64,000 nt of DNA from an uncultured Paracoccaceae bacterium (lineage in GTDB: Bacteria > Pseudomonadota > Alphaproteobacteria > Rhodobacterales > Rhodobacteraceae). This document shows, piece after piece, positions 52,447-61,544 of the stretch. Location: assembly GCA_947495795.1 (NCBI GenBank), contig CANMAI010000001.1, forward strand, positions 124,001 through 188,000, read 5' to 3'. Numbering within the stretch: the first letter of the stretch is position 1; every line of letters starts with the position of its first letter. The translations under genes were made by a program, and so were the position numbers. The notes under the pieces were generated by a model that saw nothing but the letters and a program-made list of their open reading frames with translations, made no database searches and was not told the origin of the DNA.

Positions 52447-53591
52447 TTAACGGATCCTGCGAGAAGACCGCGCACGAGGTATTTTTGCATGGCAAAGAAC
52501 ACCACGAGCGGAACGGCGATGGAGACAAAGGCTGCTGTGGCGAGGATTTCCCAGTTGCCGCCGCGTGTGCCGAGAAGTTCTACGATCTGGTTGGTCATCA
52601 CTGTTGTCTCCCCTGTGGCATCGATAAGGAAAACCTTGGCCACCAGAAGATCGTTCCATGTCCAGAGGAACTGGAAGATCGCGAAAGAGGCGAGCGCCGG
52701 GAAGGAAAGCGGCAGGATGATCTTGGTGAAGATCTGGAAATCTGTGGCGCCATCGACCCGTGCGTTCTCGATGATGTCCCTTGGCAGGCCAACCATGTAG
52801 TTGCGCAAGAGATAGATCGCGAGTGGGAGACCGAAGCCGGTATGGGCCATCCAGACGCCGAGATAGCCTTTGCCGATGCCTATCTCGTTGTGGAATTTCA
52901 GGAGTGGGATCAGCGCCAGTTGCAGTGGTACAACAAGGAGGCCAACCACAGTTGCGATAAGCAGCGCCCTGCCCGGAAATTCCATCCATGCAAGTGCGTA
53001 GGCTGCGAAAGCCGCCACGAGGATCGGGATGATTGTGGCGGGGATGGTGACCGTGAGCGTGTTGAAGAACGCCTTTGCCATATTGTCCGTGTTGTTACCG
53101 GAAATAAGGATGTTGCGGTAGTTTTCCAGCGTGAACTCCGGTGGGGATTCTGCTGTGGCGAAGACACGTTGCCCGCGATTGCCGGTGAACTCCTCCGCAT
53201 TTTCCATGCGGTAATCACCATTGGACTGGACAGTAATGGTGCCGCCGCGACGCAGTTCCGCCGTTTCACCAGCGGCGTAAGCGCTGATCTCGCGGGAGGA
53301 GGTGCCCCAGACGGAGATCTCTCCGCCCGACTCATCCCCGAAAAGATTGCCTTCGATTACATAGACATCGCCGATTTGCGTTTGCGTTTCGGCTGCTGCT
53401 GCGCGGAGGGTGAGGTTTTGCTCAGATGGGAACATGGATGCCCACCAACCGCTTGTGGCGATCTGATCGCCCGTGCGGAAAGAGGAGACGAGGAGGCCCG
53501 CAGTGGGGAAGATCCAGAGGAGCACCATAACGAGGGCGGAGATCTGGACGATCCATGAGAGGCTCGATTTTGATCCTGCGATGTTATCCAT
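52443..53591 (-). CDS. aglG: Alpha-glucoside ABC transporter permease AglG
   Basis: A 382-residue permease. One N-terminal membrane helix (SALVMVLLWIFPTAGLLVSSF) is followed by a ~140-residue periplasmic insertion rich in beta strands, then five C-terminal membrane helices with the EAA loop DIIENARVDGATDFQIFTKIILP. The large insertion is typical of AglG and absent from most MalG-type permeases. ATG 53591 overlaps the aglF stop by one base (TAATG). Confidence 0.93.
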   Translation of the reverse strand: MDNIAGSKSSLSWIVQISALVMVLLWIFPTAGLLVSSFRTGDQIATSGWWASMFPSEQNLTLRAAAAETQTQIGDVYVIEGNLFGDESGGEISVWGTSSREISAYAAGETAELRRGGTITVQSNGDYRMENAEEFTGNRGQRVFATAESPPEFTLENYRNILISGNNTDNMAKAFFNTLTVTIPATIIPILVAAFAAYALAWMEFPGRALLIATVVGLLVVPLQLALIPLLKFHNEIGIGKGYLGVWMAHTGFGLPLAIYLLRNYMVGLPRDIIENARVDGATDFQIFTKIILPLSFPALASFAIFQFLWTWNDLLVAKVFLIDATGETTVMTNQIVELLGTRGGNWEILATAAFVSIAVPLVVFFAMQKYLVRGLLAGSVK

Positions 53592-54598
53592 TACCGCATC
53601 TCCTTCCGGGCGTTGTAGACATTCCACACAAGGATAGGTGTGACGAGGAGCATGATGATCATAGCGCTTGCAGAGCCGAGGCCCCAATCATTGGCGCGGA
53701 AGAGCTTATCGTACATGTAGTTTGCAAGCACCTGCGTCTCCCACTGGCCATTGGTCATCGCGAAAACGATATCGAACACTTTGAGCACGACGAGTGTGAT
53801 TGTCGTCCAGACAACGACGATAGTGCCCATGATCTGGGGCACCTTGATTTTGAAGAAGATCTGGAGGGGAGTGGCTCCATCAATAATTGCCGCCTCGATC
53901 GTGTCTTCTGGCACACCGCGAAGGGCAGCCGAGAGGATGACCATCGCAAAGCCTGTCTGGATCCAGACGAGCACAATCATCAAAAAGAAGCTGTTCCAGA
54001 GCGGGATTGTGAGCCACGTTTGAGGGTCTGTACCGCCGAAAAAGAGATAGAGCGCGTTGAGGACGCCAATCTGATCCTGATCCACAGGGCGTGTATCGTA
54101 AACCAGTTTCCAGATGACGGCGGCGCCAACAAAGGAAATGGCCATCGGCATGAAGATCAGTGATTTGGCGAGGTTACCCCATTTGATCCTGTCCGTCAGC
54201 TGGGCTGCGAGGAGGCCGAAGGCCGTGGAGAAGGCGGGCACAATGATGAGCCACAGCATATTGTTGCGCATGGCTTCCCAGAATTTGGGTTCGCCGAACA
54301 TCTGACTGTAATTGGCAAGCCCGACCCATTGCGATCCGCCGCCGGGCAGACGCTCCGTAAGGGAAAGGCGGAGCGTTTCGACCACGGGATAGGCCAGATA
54401 GAGACCGAGGGCTATGATGGCCGGGGCGAGGAACAGCCACGGGCGGATCATGTTGGCCCGATTGATATTGCGCCCGATATTCGGGCCCTTAGCCGGGAAC
54501 AGAACCTTATCCAGAAACTGGTTCGAGAAGTAGAAGTAGCCTATGCATCCCCCCACCCCGACAATGATGGTGATGATGCCTTGCAGTGCTGGATGCAT
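53591..54598 (-). CDS. aglF: Alpha-glucoside ABC transporter permease AglF
   Basis: A 335-residue MalF-like permease with eight membrane segments. The EAA loop is VPEDTIEAAIIDGATPLQIFFKIKVPQ and the N-terminus has two extra helices (GIITIIVGVGGCIGYFYF, PWLFLAPAIIALGLYLAYPVV). It pairs with AglG to form the channel. It lies 75 bp after the end of aglE and directly before aglG. Confidence 0.93.
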   Translation of the reverse strand: MHPALQGIITIIVGVGGCIGYFYFSNQFLDKVLFPAKGPNIGRNINRANMIRPWLFLAPAIIALGLYLAYPVVETLRLSLTERLPGGGSQWVGLANYSQMFGEPKFWEAMRNNMLWLIIVPAFSTAFGLLAAQLTDRIKWGNLAKSLIFMPMAISFVGAAVIWKLVYDTRPVDQDQIGVLNALYLFFGGTDPQTWLTIPLWNSFFLMIVLVWIQTGFAMVILSAALRGVPEDTIEAAIIDGATPLQIFFKIKVPQIMGTIVVVWTTITLVVLKVFDIVFAMTNGQWETQVLANYMYDKLFRANDWGLGSASAMIIMLLVTPILVWNVYNARKEMR

Positions 54599-54673
54599 GG
54601 TTCTTCCCCCGGAATTTTTATGTTTTTAGGGGGTGCCCGGCGGTGCCGGATGCCCCAGTATTGTGTGCGCGTC

Positions 54674-56035
54674 TTACTTCAGCGCATCCCATGAGGCCTG
54701 AATGTCGGCTGCCACCTCTGCGGCCGCCTTGCCTCCGGTATAGTCTACCATACCCGTCCAGAACGTACCTGCACCAACGCCACCCGGCATCAGATCGGAG
54801 CCATCAAAACGGAAGGTTGAAGCATCAAGCAGGATCTGGCCCTGCTGGCGGAGCGTGTCCGAGCCGTATGTGGCCGTATTCACCCCTGAATGCGGTGTCA
54901 GAAAACCGCCTTGTGCCATCATGATCTCGTGCGCCAACGGGAGTTTGAGAAACTCCATCAAGCCGATTGTAGCTGCGTTGGGTGAGGTGATGGCCATGAG
55001 TGTACCGGCACCCAGAACTGGTGAACCAAGATCCTTGCCCGCGAACGCTGGCAAGTAAAAGAAATCTGCGTCTTCGCCAACAATCGTACCTTCCGGAAAC
55101 TCTACCGGAATAAACGAGGCTTGCCGGTGCATGTAGCATTGCGGTGGCGACGAGAAGAGACCCTTGGGGCTATCGCGAAAGTCCGTGGCGGCCACAGCGC
55201 GGGCGCCGCCTGCAACATATTCGTCGTTGCGGGCGAATTTGCCGAACATCTCAATGGCTTCGATAACGCGTGGATCATCGAACTTGATCTCGTTGGTTAC
55301 CCATTGATCATACACCTCGGGAGGCTGCGTGCGGAGCATCATGTCCTCTACCCAGTCCGTCGCTGGCCAGCCAGTGGCCGGGCCGGAACCGAGCCCGATA
55401 CACCACGGCGTATCGCCGTCGGCCACAATCTGATCGGAGAGGGCGATCAGGCTTTCCATCGTCTCGGGCACTTCGTAGCCCGCATCCTCAAAATTTTCTG
55501 GAACGTACCAGACAAGCGATTTGAGGTTGATGTTGAAGAAGAAGCCAAACAGCTGATCTTCGCCGCTGCCGTCAGAATACGTACCAAGATCGACCCATGA
55601 AGGTCCGGCTGCGAAGCTGTCAGAAATCCAGTCGGCCATTTCCGAACCGAGCGGGGTGAGGAAACCGCGCGAAGCCATATCTGAAGCAAGGCCCGGCTGC
55701 GGAAAAACGGCGATGTTGGGCGCTGAACCTGCTTCGGCGTCTATCATGATCTGCTGCTCGAAGCCGTCTGATCCCTGATAAACGACATCTGCACCCGTTG
55801 CCGCCGCAAAATAGGCGAGCATGTTGCGGAATTTATCATCCTCCGGCGCCAGCCAGGGGCCTGAAATCGTGACCTTCTGGCCGGTGAAATCGTTGGCGTC
55901 GGCGAATTCCGAATAGCCCTCCCAGGTGAAGTCTCCCTCTCCCGGCGCGACCATCAGGTTCGCGTGGTTATCCGCCAAAACCACCCCCGCGCTGAACGCG
56001 AGGGCTGTTGTGCAACTCAAAAGAGTGCGTTTCAT
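54674..56035 (-). CDS. aglE: Alpha-glucoside-binding protein AglE, second copy
   Basis: A 453-residue periplasmic protein with a signal peptide (MKRTLLSCTTALAFSAGVVLA). It is a close paralogue of the protein encoded just upstream; shared exact stretches include GWPATDWVEDMMLRTQPPEV, DFRDSPKGLFSSPPQCY and FRFDGSDLMPGGVGAGTFWT. Start 56035 has GAGGGG 8 bases upstream; a Met at 56050 is also possible. It binds the sugar for AglFGK. Divergence lies mainly in the N-terminal third. Confidence 0.93.
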   Translation of the reverse strand: MKRTLLSCTTALAFSAGVVLADNHANLMVAPGEGDFTWEGYSEFADANDFTGQKVTISGPWLAPEDDKFRNMLAYFAAATGADVVYQGSDGFEQQIMIDAEAGSAPNIAVFPQPGLASDMASRGFLTPLGSEMADWISDSFAAGPSWVDLGTYSDGSGEDQLFGFFFNINLKSLVWYVPENFEDAGYEVPETMESLIALSDQIVADGDTPWCIGLGSGPATGWPATDWVEDMMLRTQPPEVYDQWVTNEIKFDDPRVIEAIEMFGKFARNDEYVAGGARAVAATDFRDSPKGLFSSPPQCYMHRQASFIPVEFPEGTIVGEDADFFYLPAFAGKDLGSPVLGAGTLMAITSPNAATIGLMEFLKLPLAHEIMMAQGGFLTPHSGVNTATYGSDTLRQQGQILLDASTFRFDGSDLMPGGVGAGTFWTGMVDYTGGKAAAEVAADIQASWDALK

Positions 56036-56059
56036 GGATTTTCCCCTCAATCCGGGCTG

Positions 56060-57427
56060 CTACTTCAGTGCTTCCCAGGAAGACTGAATATCTGATGCAA
56101 CCGCTGCGGCGTCTTTACCGCCAGCATAATCCACCATACCCGTCCAGAACGTCCCGGCACCAACACCGCCCGGCATCAGATCGGAGCCATCAAACCGGAA
56201 GGTTGTGGCGTCGAGAAGGATGCCACCCATGGATTTGAGGGCATCCGTTGCGTAGACGTCCGTGTTCACACCCTTATGCGGTGTGAGAAAGCCGTTCTGG
56301 GCCATCCAGACTTCATGCGCGATAGGTGACTTCAGGAACTCCATCAACGCGCGCGCCGCTGGGCTATCGTTCGTGATGGCGAAAAGCGTGCCAGCGCCGA
56401 GAACCGGAGAGCCAAGATCCTTGCCCGCATAGGCCGGGAAATAGAAGAAGTCAGCGTCAGCGTCCGCGCCTACTTCTGTACCTTCGGGGAAGAAGGCCGG
56501 GATGAAGGATGCCTGTTTGTGCAGATAGCACTGCGGCGGCGAGGAGAATAGACCCTTGGGGCTATCGCGGAAATCGGTGGATGCGACAACGCCTGCGCCA
56601 CCAGCTACATAATCATCGTTGCGAGCGAACGCGCCAAACTCTTCAATGGCGGCCACAACCTTCGGATCATCGAAGGGGATCTCGTTGGCGACCCATGCGT
56701 CATAAACTTCGGGTGGCTGGGTGCGGAGCATCATATCCTCAACCCAATCGGTTGCAGGCCAGCCTGTTGCACCCCCGGAACCGAGCCCGATGCACCAAGG
56801 CGTATCGCCATCGGCTACGATCTGATCCGTGAGTGCCTTCAGATCTTCGAGGGTTTCCGGTACTTCGTAGCCCGCATCCTCGAAATTCTCTGGCGAGTAC
56901 CACACGAGGGATTTCACATCGACCTTGAAGAAGAAACCGTAAAGCTCATCGCTGCCATCGGCACCGGTATATGTGCCGAGATCTACCCAAGATTCGCCAG
57001 CAGCATAGTTATCGCGGACCCAGGCGGCTGTTTCGTCGCCCAACGCGGAAAGGAAGCCGCGGCGGGCCATGTCGGAGGCAAGGCCGGGCTGGGGGAAGAC
57101 GGACACGTTGGGAGCAGAGCCTGCCTCGGCATCAATCACGATCTGCTGCTCGAAGCTGTCGGAGCCGGTGTACTTGACATCGGCGCCAGTGGCCGCTGCG
57201 AAATAGGCAAGTACGTTTTCAACTGTTTCCTGATCGGGGCCAAGCCACGGGCCGAACACGGTAACCTGCTCGCCATTAAGCTGAGTTTCCTTCAGCGCCT
57301 CATAGCTCTCCCAATTGAATCTGTCATCTTCGCCCGGAGCGAACAGCAGGTTCGCATGGCCATCAGCCATAGCCGTTCCTGCCGTGAGCGCGAGCGCTGC
57401 ACTGCATCCTAGAAGCAGATTTTTCAT
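56060..57427 (-). CDS. aglE: Alpha-glucoside-binding protein AglE, first copy
   Basis: A 455-residue periplasmic binding protein with a signal peptide (MKNLLLGCSAALALTAGTAMA), first gene of the agl operon and 24 bp before its paralogue. FTWEGY/FNWESYEAL near the N-terminus and PGLASDMARRGFL are typical AglE. Two binding proteins feeding one permease broaden or fine-tune substrate range. Promoter region upstream contains LacI-type operators. Confidence 0.93.
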   Translation of the reverse strand: MKNLLLGCSAALALTAGTAMADGHANLLFAPGEDDRFNWESYEALKETQLNGEQVTVFGPWLGPDQETVENVLAYFAAATGADVKYTGSDSFEQQIVIDAEAGSAPNVSVFPQPGLASDMARRGFLSALGDETAAWVRDNYAAGESWVDLGTYTGADGSDELYGFFFKVDVKSLVWYSPENFEDAGYEVPETLEDLKALTDQIVADGDTPWCIGLGSGGATGWPATDWVEDMMLRTQPPEVYDAWVANEIPFDDPKVVAAIEEFGAFARNDDYVAGGAGVVASTDFRDSPKGLFSSPPQCYLHKQASFIPAFFPEGTEVGADADADFFYFPAYAGKDLGSPVLGAGTLFAITNDSPAARALMEFLKSPIAHEVWMAQNGFLTPHKGVNTDVYATDALKSMGGILLDATTFRFDGSDLMPGGVGAGTFWTGMVDYAGGKDAAAVASDIQSSWEALK

Positions 57428-57457
57428 GTGTCGTCCTCCCTAAAGACTGTTCCCAGT

Positions 57458-57473
57458 CAAAACGATCGCTTTG
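57458..57473. promoter_or_regulatory. LacI-type operator candidate 1 (agl promoter)
   Basis: CAAAACGATCGCTTTG, an 16-bp interrupted palindrome centred on CGATCG, 31 bp upstream of the first aglE start. It shares CAAA...TTTG ends with candidate 2, as expected for two sites of one LacI-family repressor. Confidence 0.5.
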
Positions 57474-57495
57474 CGATTCGTAAACCTCTGCGTGT

Positions 57496-57511
57496 TTCAA
57501 ACCGCTTTGAA
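57496..57511. promoter_or_regulatory. LacI-type operator candidate 2 (agl promoter)
   Basis: TTCAAACCGCTTTGAA has perfect TTCAAA/TTTGAA arms around CCGC, nearly the form bound by many LacI-family sugar repressors. It lies midway in the 209-bp aglE-aglR gap. A further TTACGTAA palindrome is at about 57588-57595. Confidence 0.6.
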
Positions 57512-57636
57512 TTTTGAGTAAACATGACCAGAGCGGCCAGACCTGTCAACCGGGAATGGGAGGAGCGAGGTTACGTGGTCTTGCGCTTACGTAAAGTTCA
57601 GCGTTATCGTCCAGAGCGTTTGGGAGGCGGAATTCT

Positions 57637-58665
57637 GTGAATCTGAAGGAACTATCGGAGCTGCTCGGGCTTTCGCCGACAACCGTGAGCCGTGCGCTGA
57701 ACGGCTACCCTGAGGTGAATGTCGATACAAAGCGGCGGGTTGAGGCTGCGGCGGCAGAACATGGCTACGCGCCCAACACGATGGCGCGAAGGCTTGCGAC
57801 AGGCCGTACGATGGGCATCGGCCATGTCGTGCCGCTTGGTGAGCATGACATGATAAATCCGATCTTCGCGGAGTTTATCGCCGGTGCGGGGGAAGCGTAC
57901 TCCAAGGCCGGATATAATATGATCCTGAGCGTTGTTCCCAAGGAGAAGGAACTGGATACTTACCGGGCGATGGCCGCCTCCCAGAATGTGGACGGCGTGA
58001 TTGTGCACGCACCGCTGGTGAACGATCCGCGAATGAAGTGCCTCGTGGATCTCGGGTTGCCGTTCATTGTACATGGCCGCAGCCACTCAGAGGGAGAAGC
58101 CCCCTATTGCTGGCTGGATATTCGTAACAAGGATGCGTTCTTTCATGCGACGGAACGGCTGACTGGCCTAGGGCACAAGAGGATTGCTTTGTTGAACGGC
58201 CTGCCTTCCATGATGTTCGCGCGGCGTCGACTGGAAGGTTTTGAGGGTGCGATGGAAGCGGCTGGGCTGAAAGTCGACCCTGCTCTCATACGCGGGGCGG
58301 ATATGACGGAGCCCTTTGGATATGAGGCAGCTTCGGCCCTTCTGGCAAAGGTAGACCGGCCGACGGCTTTCCTGTGTTCAAGTTTGACGGTGGCGTTGGG
58401 TGTGAACCGCGCGGTTTCCGAGATAGGCCTGCAGCTTGGCCGGGATATCTCTCTTATCACGCATGATGATGCCATGTCATTCCTGCCAAACGGAGGCAGC
58501 ATGCCTATGTTCGCCTCGACCAAATCCTCCGTGCGAGAAGCGGGCTACCGCGCGGCCGAGATGCTGATCGATCTGATTGAGGGCCGTGTAATGGGACCGG
58601 TGACAGAGCTTTGGGATGTGCCATTCCTTGATGGTGCCTCGCTGGGGCCAGCACCCAGAGAATGA
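57637..58665 (+). CDS. aglR: LacI-family repressor of the alpha-glucoside genes
   Basis: A 342-residue LacI-family protein with a GTG start at 57637 (GGGAGG upstream). The helix-turn-helix is NLKELSELLGLSPTTVSRALNGYPEVN, with the hinge NTMARRLATGRT, followed by a sugar-binding core. It is divergent from aglE and overlaps the GH1 gene by 4 bp, matching AglR of rhizobia, which represses the agl operon until sugar is present. Confidence 0.92.
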   Translation: MNLKELSELLGLSPTTVSRALNGYPEVNVDTKRRVEAAAAEHGYAPNTMARRLATGRTMGIGHVVPLGEHDMINPIFAEFIAGAGEAYSKAGYNMILSVVPKEKELDTYRAMAASQNVDGVIVHAPLVNDPRMKCLVDLGLPFIVHGRSHSEGEAPYCWLDIRNKDAFFHATERLTGLGHKRIALLNGLPSMMFARRRLEGFEGAMEAAGLKVDPALIRGADMTEPFGYEAASALLAKVDRPTAFLCSSLTVALGVNRAVSEIGLQLGRDISLITHDDAMSFLPNGGSMPMFASTKSSVREAGYRAAEMLIDLIEGRVMGPVTELWDVPFLDGASLGPAPRE

Positions 58666-59996
58666 ATATGCGGTTGCGGCGAAGCGATTTTCCGGATGGA
58701 TTTCAGTTTGGTGCGGCAACCTCCGCCTATCAGATTGAGGGGCATGGGTTCGGAGGCGCAGGCTCCACCCACTGGGACAGTTTCGCCACCGGCCCCGGCA
58801 ATGTGATGCGGGGTGAGAACGGTGCGGTCGCGTGCGATCATTACAACAGGTGGGAAAGCGATCTCGATCTGATGGAGGCTGCGGGCCTGGATGCCTATCG
58901 CTTTTCCACCTCCTGGGCGCGCGTTCTGCCGGAGGGGCGCGGGGCGGTTAATGCCGAGGGCCTTGATTTCTATGACAGGCTGGTGGACGGACTGCTGGCA
59001 CGAGGGATTGCCCCCTACGCCACTCTGTATCACTGGGAAATGCCATCAGCCTTGGCGGATCTGGGCGGATGGATGAACGGCGATGTAGCGGGTTGGTTTG
59101 CTGATTACACAGAAATTATCATGGGTCGGATCGGGGATCGGGTGGAGGCTACGGCGACGATCAACGAGCTGTGGTGCGTTGCATGGCTGAGCCACTTTCT
59201 CGGGCACCACGCGCCTGGCATGAGGGATATCCGGGCCGCAGCGCGAGCCATGCATCATGTACTTCTGGCCCACGGGCACGCCGTGCAAGCCGCGAGGGCA
59301 CTGGGGTTCGACAATCTTGGTCTGGTGACCAATCTGGAGTACACTGAGCCTGCCGATGAGAGCGTCGAAGCGGCTGAGGCAGCCTCAGTGCAGGACGCGC
59401 TTTATAATCAGTGGTTTCTGGGTGCTGTGTTCAAGCAGGAATATCCGACGGTGGCGTTGGCGGGGCTGGAACGCCATCTGCCGAAGGGCTGGCAAGATGA
59501 TTTTGGTGTGATCGGTACACCCGTGGACTGGGTTGGGATCAACTATTACACACGAAAATTGGTGAAACCGGGGCCCTCGGGCATGTTCTGTGACATTGTG
59601 GATCTTCCGGGTAACTTGCCAAAGACGGCAATGGATTGGGAGATATACCCTGAGGGCCTGAGCTATTTTCTGGAGCGGGTTCAGCGGGAGTATACCGGGG
59701 ACACGCCCTTGTTCATCACGGAAAACGGGATGGCGAGCCTTGATCGTATGGGTGCAGACGGACGTATCGAGGATTGGGCGCGGAGCGCCTTTCTAGATGC
59801 GCATTTTGCGGCAGCCCTGCGGGCGATTGAAGCCGGTGTGCCTTTAAAGGGATACTTCGTCTGGTCGCTTCTCGACAATTTCGAGTGGGCGTTTGGCTAT
59901 GACAAGCGGTTCGGCATGATCCATGTGGATTTTAAAACGCAGGTGCGCACGCCAAAGCAGAGCTGGCTGGATTTTACCGAAGCCCTCAAGCGCTGA
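58662..59996 (+). CDS. bglA: GH1 family beta-glucosidase
   Basis: A 444-residue GH1 enzyme. N-terminal FQFGAATSAYQIEG, acid/base Glu169 in TINELWC, nucleophile Glu354 in FITENG, and the aglycone region HWEMP are all intact. No signal peptide, so it acts on imported beta-glucosides. It is translationally coupled to aglR (ATGA). Coupling a beta-glucosidase to an alpha-glucoside regulator suggests that the system serves mixed or unknown glucosides. Its stop overlaps the end of the convergent MATE gene by 11 bp. Confidence 0.94.
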   Translation: MNMRLRRSDFPDGFQFGAATSAYQIEGHGFGGAGSTHWDSFATGPGNVMRGENGAVACDHYNRWESDLDLMEAAGLDAYRFSTSWARVLPEGRGAVNAEGLDFYDRLVDGLLARGIAPYATLYHWEMPSALADLGGWMNGDVAGWFADYTEIIMGRIGDRVEATATINELWCVAWLSHFLGHHAPGMRDIRAAARAMHHVLLAHGHAVQAARALGFDNLGLVTNLEYTEPADESVEAAEAASVQDALYNQWFLGAVFKQEYPTVALAGLERHLPKGWQDDFGVIGTPVDWVGINYYTRKLVKPGPSGMFCDIVDLPGNLPKTAMDWEIYPEGLSYFLERVQREYTGDTPLFITENGMASLDRMGADGRIEDWARSAFLDAHFAAALRAIEAGVPLKGYFVWSLLDNFEWAFGYDKRFGMIHVDFKTQVRTPKQSWLDFTEALKR

Positions 59997-61389
59997 GCGC
60001 GATAAGGCGAAAGCGATCCCGCATCAGAAACCGGCCGGTGAGAAGCAATGCCGAAAGGCCAAGACCGACTGCAAGGCCCGTCCACACACCCACGCCGCCC
60101 ATACCGGCCGGGAACGCGAGAAACCACGCGATGGGAACGCCAACGGCCCAGTAGCTGAAAACAGCCATCAGCATCGGCACTTTGATATCTTTTATCCCCC
60201 GCAGGAGGCCGATGGATATTACCTGAAGGGTATCCACAATCTGGAAGGCGGCAGCGACGGCAAGAAGGGGAACGCCATAGGCGACGATGCGGGCAGCATC
60301 CTTGTTTGTGGCCTCATCGATGAAAGAGCCGATCAGAGGCACGGGGATGAGCCAGAGGACGATGGCGGCGGCGGCCGCGAACCCAAGTGCCAACAGCAAA
60401 ACAGTGGCTCCCGCCCGGCCGAGGCCCAACGCATCCCTTCGACCCACAGCGCGGCCGGCCCGCACGGTGGCCGCCGAAGACAGGCCGAGGGGGATCATGA
60501 AGACCACGGAAATCACCTGAAGCGCGATCCCGTGAGCAGCCAAAGGTATCGTGCCCAACTGGCCGATCATGAGAGAAGCGGCGGCGAAGAGACCAACTTC
60601 GGCCAAAAGGGCAGCGCTTATGGCGAAGCCCATGCGTATTATCTCTCGCATGGCATCCCAATCGGGGCGCCAGAGCCGGACAAACACGCCGTACCTGCGC
60701 AGATCTTCCTTGGCACGTGCATAGATTATAAGCACCAGCATTGTGAGGGAGACAGTGGCAACAGAGGCGATAGCAGCACCTTCGATTCCAAGGGCAGGAG
60801 CCCCGAGATTGCCGAAGATCAGTACCCAGTTTAGGAAGACGTTCAGAACCACGCCGGACACTGTGGCCCAGAACACGATGCCAGCCCGCTCCAGCGCGGC
60901 AAGATAACTTCGGAAGACTGCCACGATAACGGTTGGGAAAAGCCCCAGAAAAGCGATGCGAAGATAATCCTGCGCGAGGCTTGAGAGATCCGGCTTTTGC
61001 CAGAGCGCCAGAAGGATCGCCTCAGAAAACCAAAGAAGCGGGGCGAGAACGAACGCCATGGCGAGCACTGCCCAGAAGCCCATGCGGATGGCGCGGCGAA
61101 CCCCGCGCACATCTTCCTGCGCGGCTGCGCTGGACGCGAGTGGCACAACTGCGTGAGCAAACCCTGTGCAGATGATGAAGATGACAAAGAAGAGCTGGGT
61201 CGCAAGCACGCTGGCAGCCAGTTCCGTTGCTCCGAGCCACCCGATCATCACGGTATCGGTGACATGAATTGCCATTTGCGCAAGCTGCACGCCAATGAGA
61301 GGCAGGCCCAGCTTTAGCGTGGCGCGAATATGGCCGGGCCAGCTTGGATCCTGCTGTGCGGGAACGGGCTTTTCTGCGAGTGCGGACAA
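59986..61389 (-). CDS. MATE-family multidrug/metabolite exporter (NorM-like)
   Basis: A 467-residue, twelve-helix protein with the MATE repeats: TDTVMIGWLGATELAA in the first half and AASLMIGQLGTIPLAAHG in the second. It exports cationic drugs or metabolites by sodium or proton antiport. It overlaps the GH1 gene end by 11 bp, so no terminator separates them. Upstream (61390-61495) no gene is visible. Confidence 0.92.
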   Translation of the reverse strand: MSALAEKPVPAQQDPSWPGHIRATLKLGLPLIGVQLAQMAIHVTDTVMIGWLGATELAASVLATQLFFVIFIICTGFAHAVVPLASSAAAQEDVRGVRRAIRMGFWAVLAMAFVLAPLLWFSEAILLALWQKPDLSSLAQDYLRIAFLGLFPTVIVAVFRSYLAALERAGIVFWATVSGVVLNVFLNWVLIFGNLGAPALGIEGAAIASVATVSLTMLVLIIYARAKEDLRRYGVFVRLWRPDWDAMREIIRMGFAISAALLAEVGLFAAASLMIGQLGTIPLAAHGIALQVISVVFMIPLGLSSAATVRAGRAVGRRDALGLGRAGATVLLLALGFAAAAAIVLWLIPVPLIGSFIDEATNKDAARIVAYGVPLLAVAAAFQIVDTLQVISIGLLRGIKDIKVPMLMAVFSYWAVGVPIAWFLAFPAGMGGVGVWTGLAVGLGLSALLLTGRFLMRDRFRLIALSA

Positions 61390-61495
61390 TTGAAGTGTTG
61401 GCTTTCTGAAATCACGCGGGTTCTGACCCGAGCCTCTCGTCTCTATGACAAATCAGAAAGGGAGGCAAACACTGTGCATCTGGCCTCAAAAACGC

Positions 61496-61523
61496 GAAAG
61501 CCCCGAGATTGCCCGGGGCTTTC
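61496..61523 (-). terminator. Intrinsic terminator of the pseudoazurin gene
   Basis: GAAAGCCCCG/CGGGGCTTTC, a 10-bp perfect stem with an 8-base loop. On the minus strand it is followed by gcgttttt, 22 bp past the pseudoazurin stop. Confidence 0.85.
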
Positions 61524-61544
61524 TGGAAAAAGGCTGGGTGTGCT

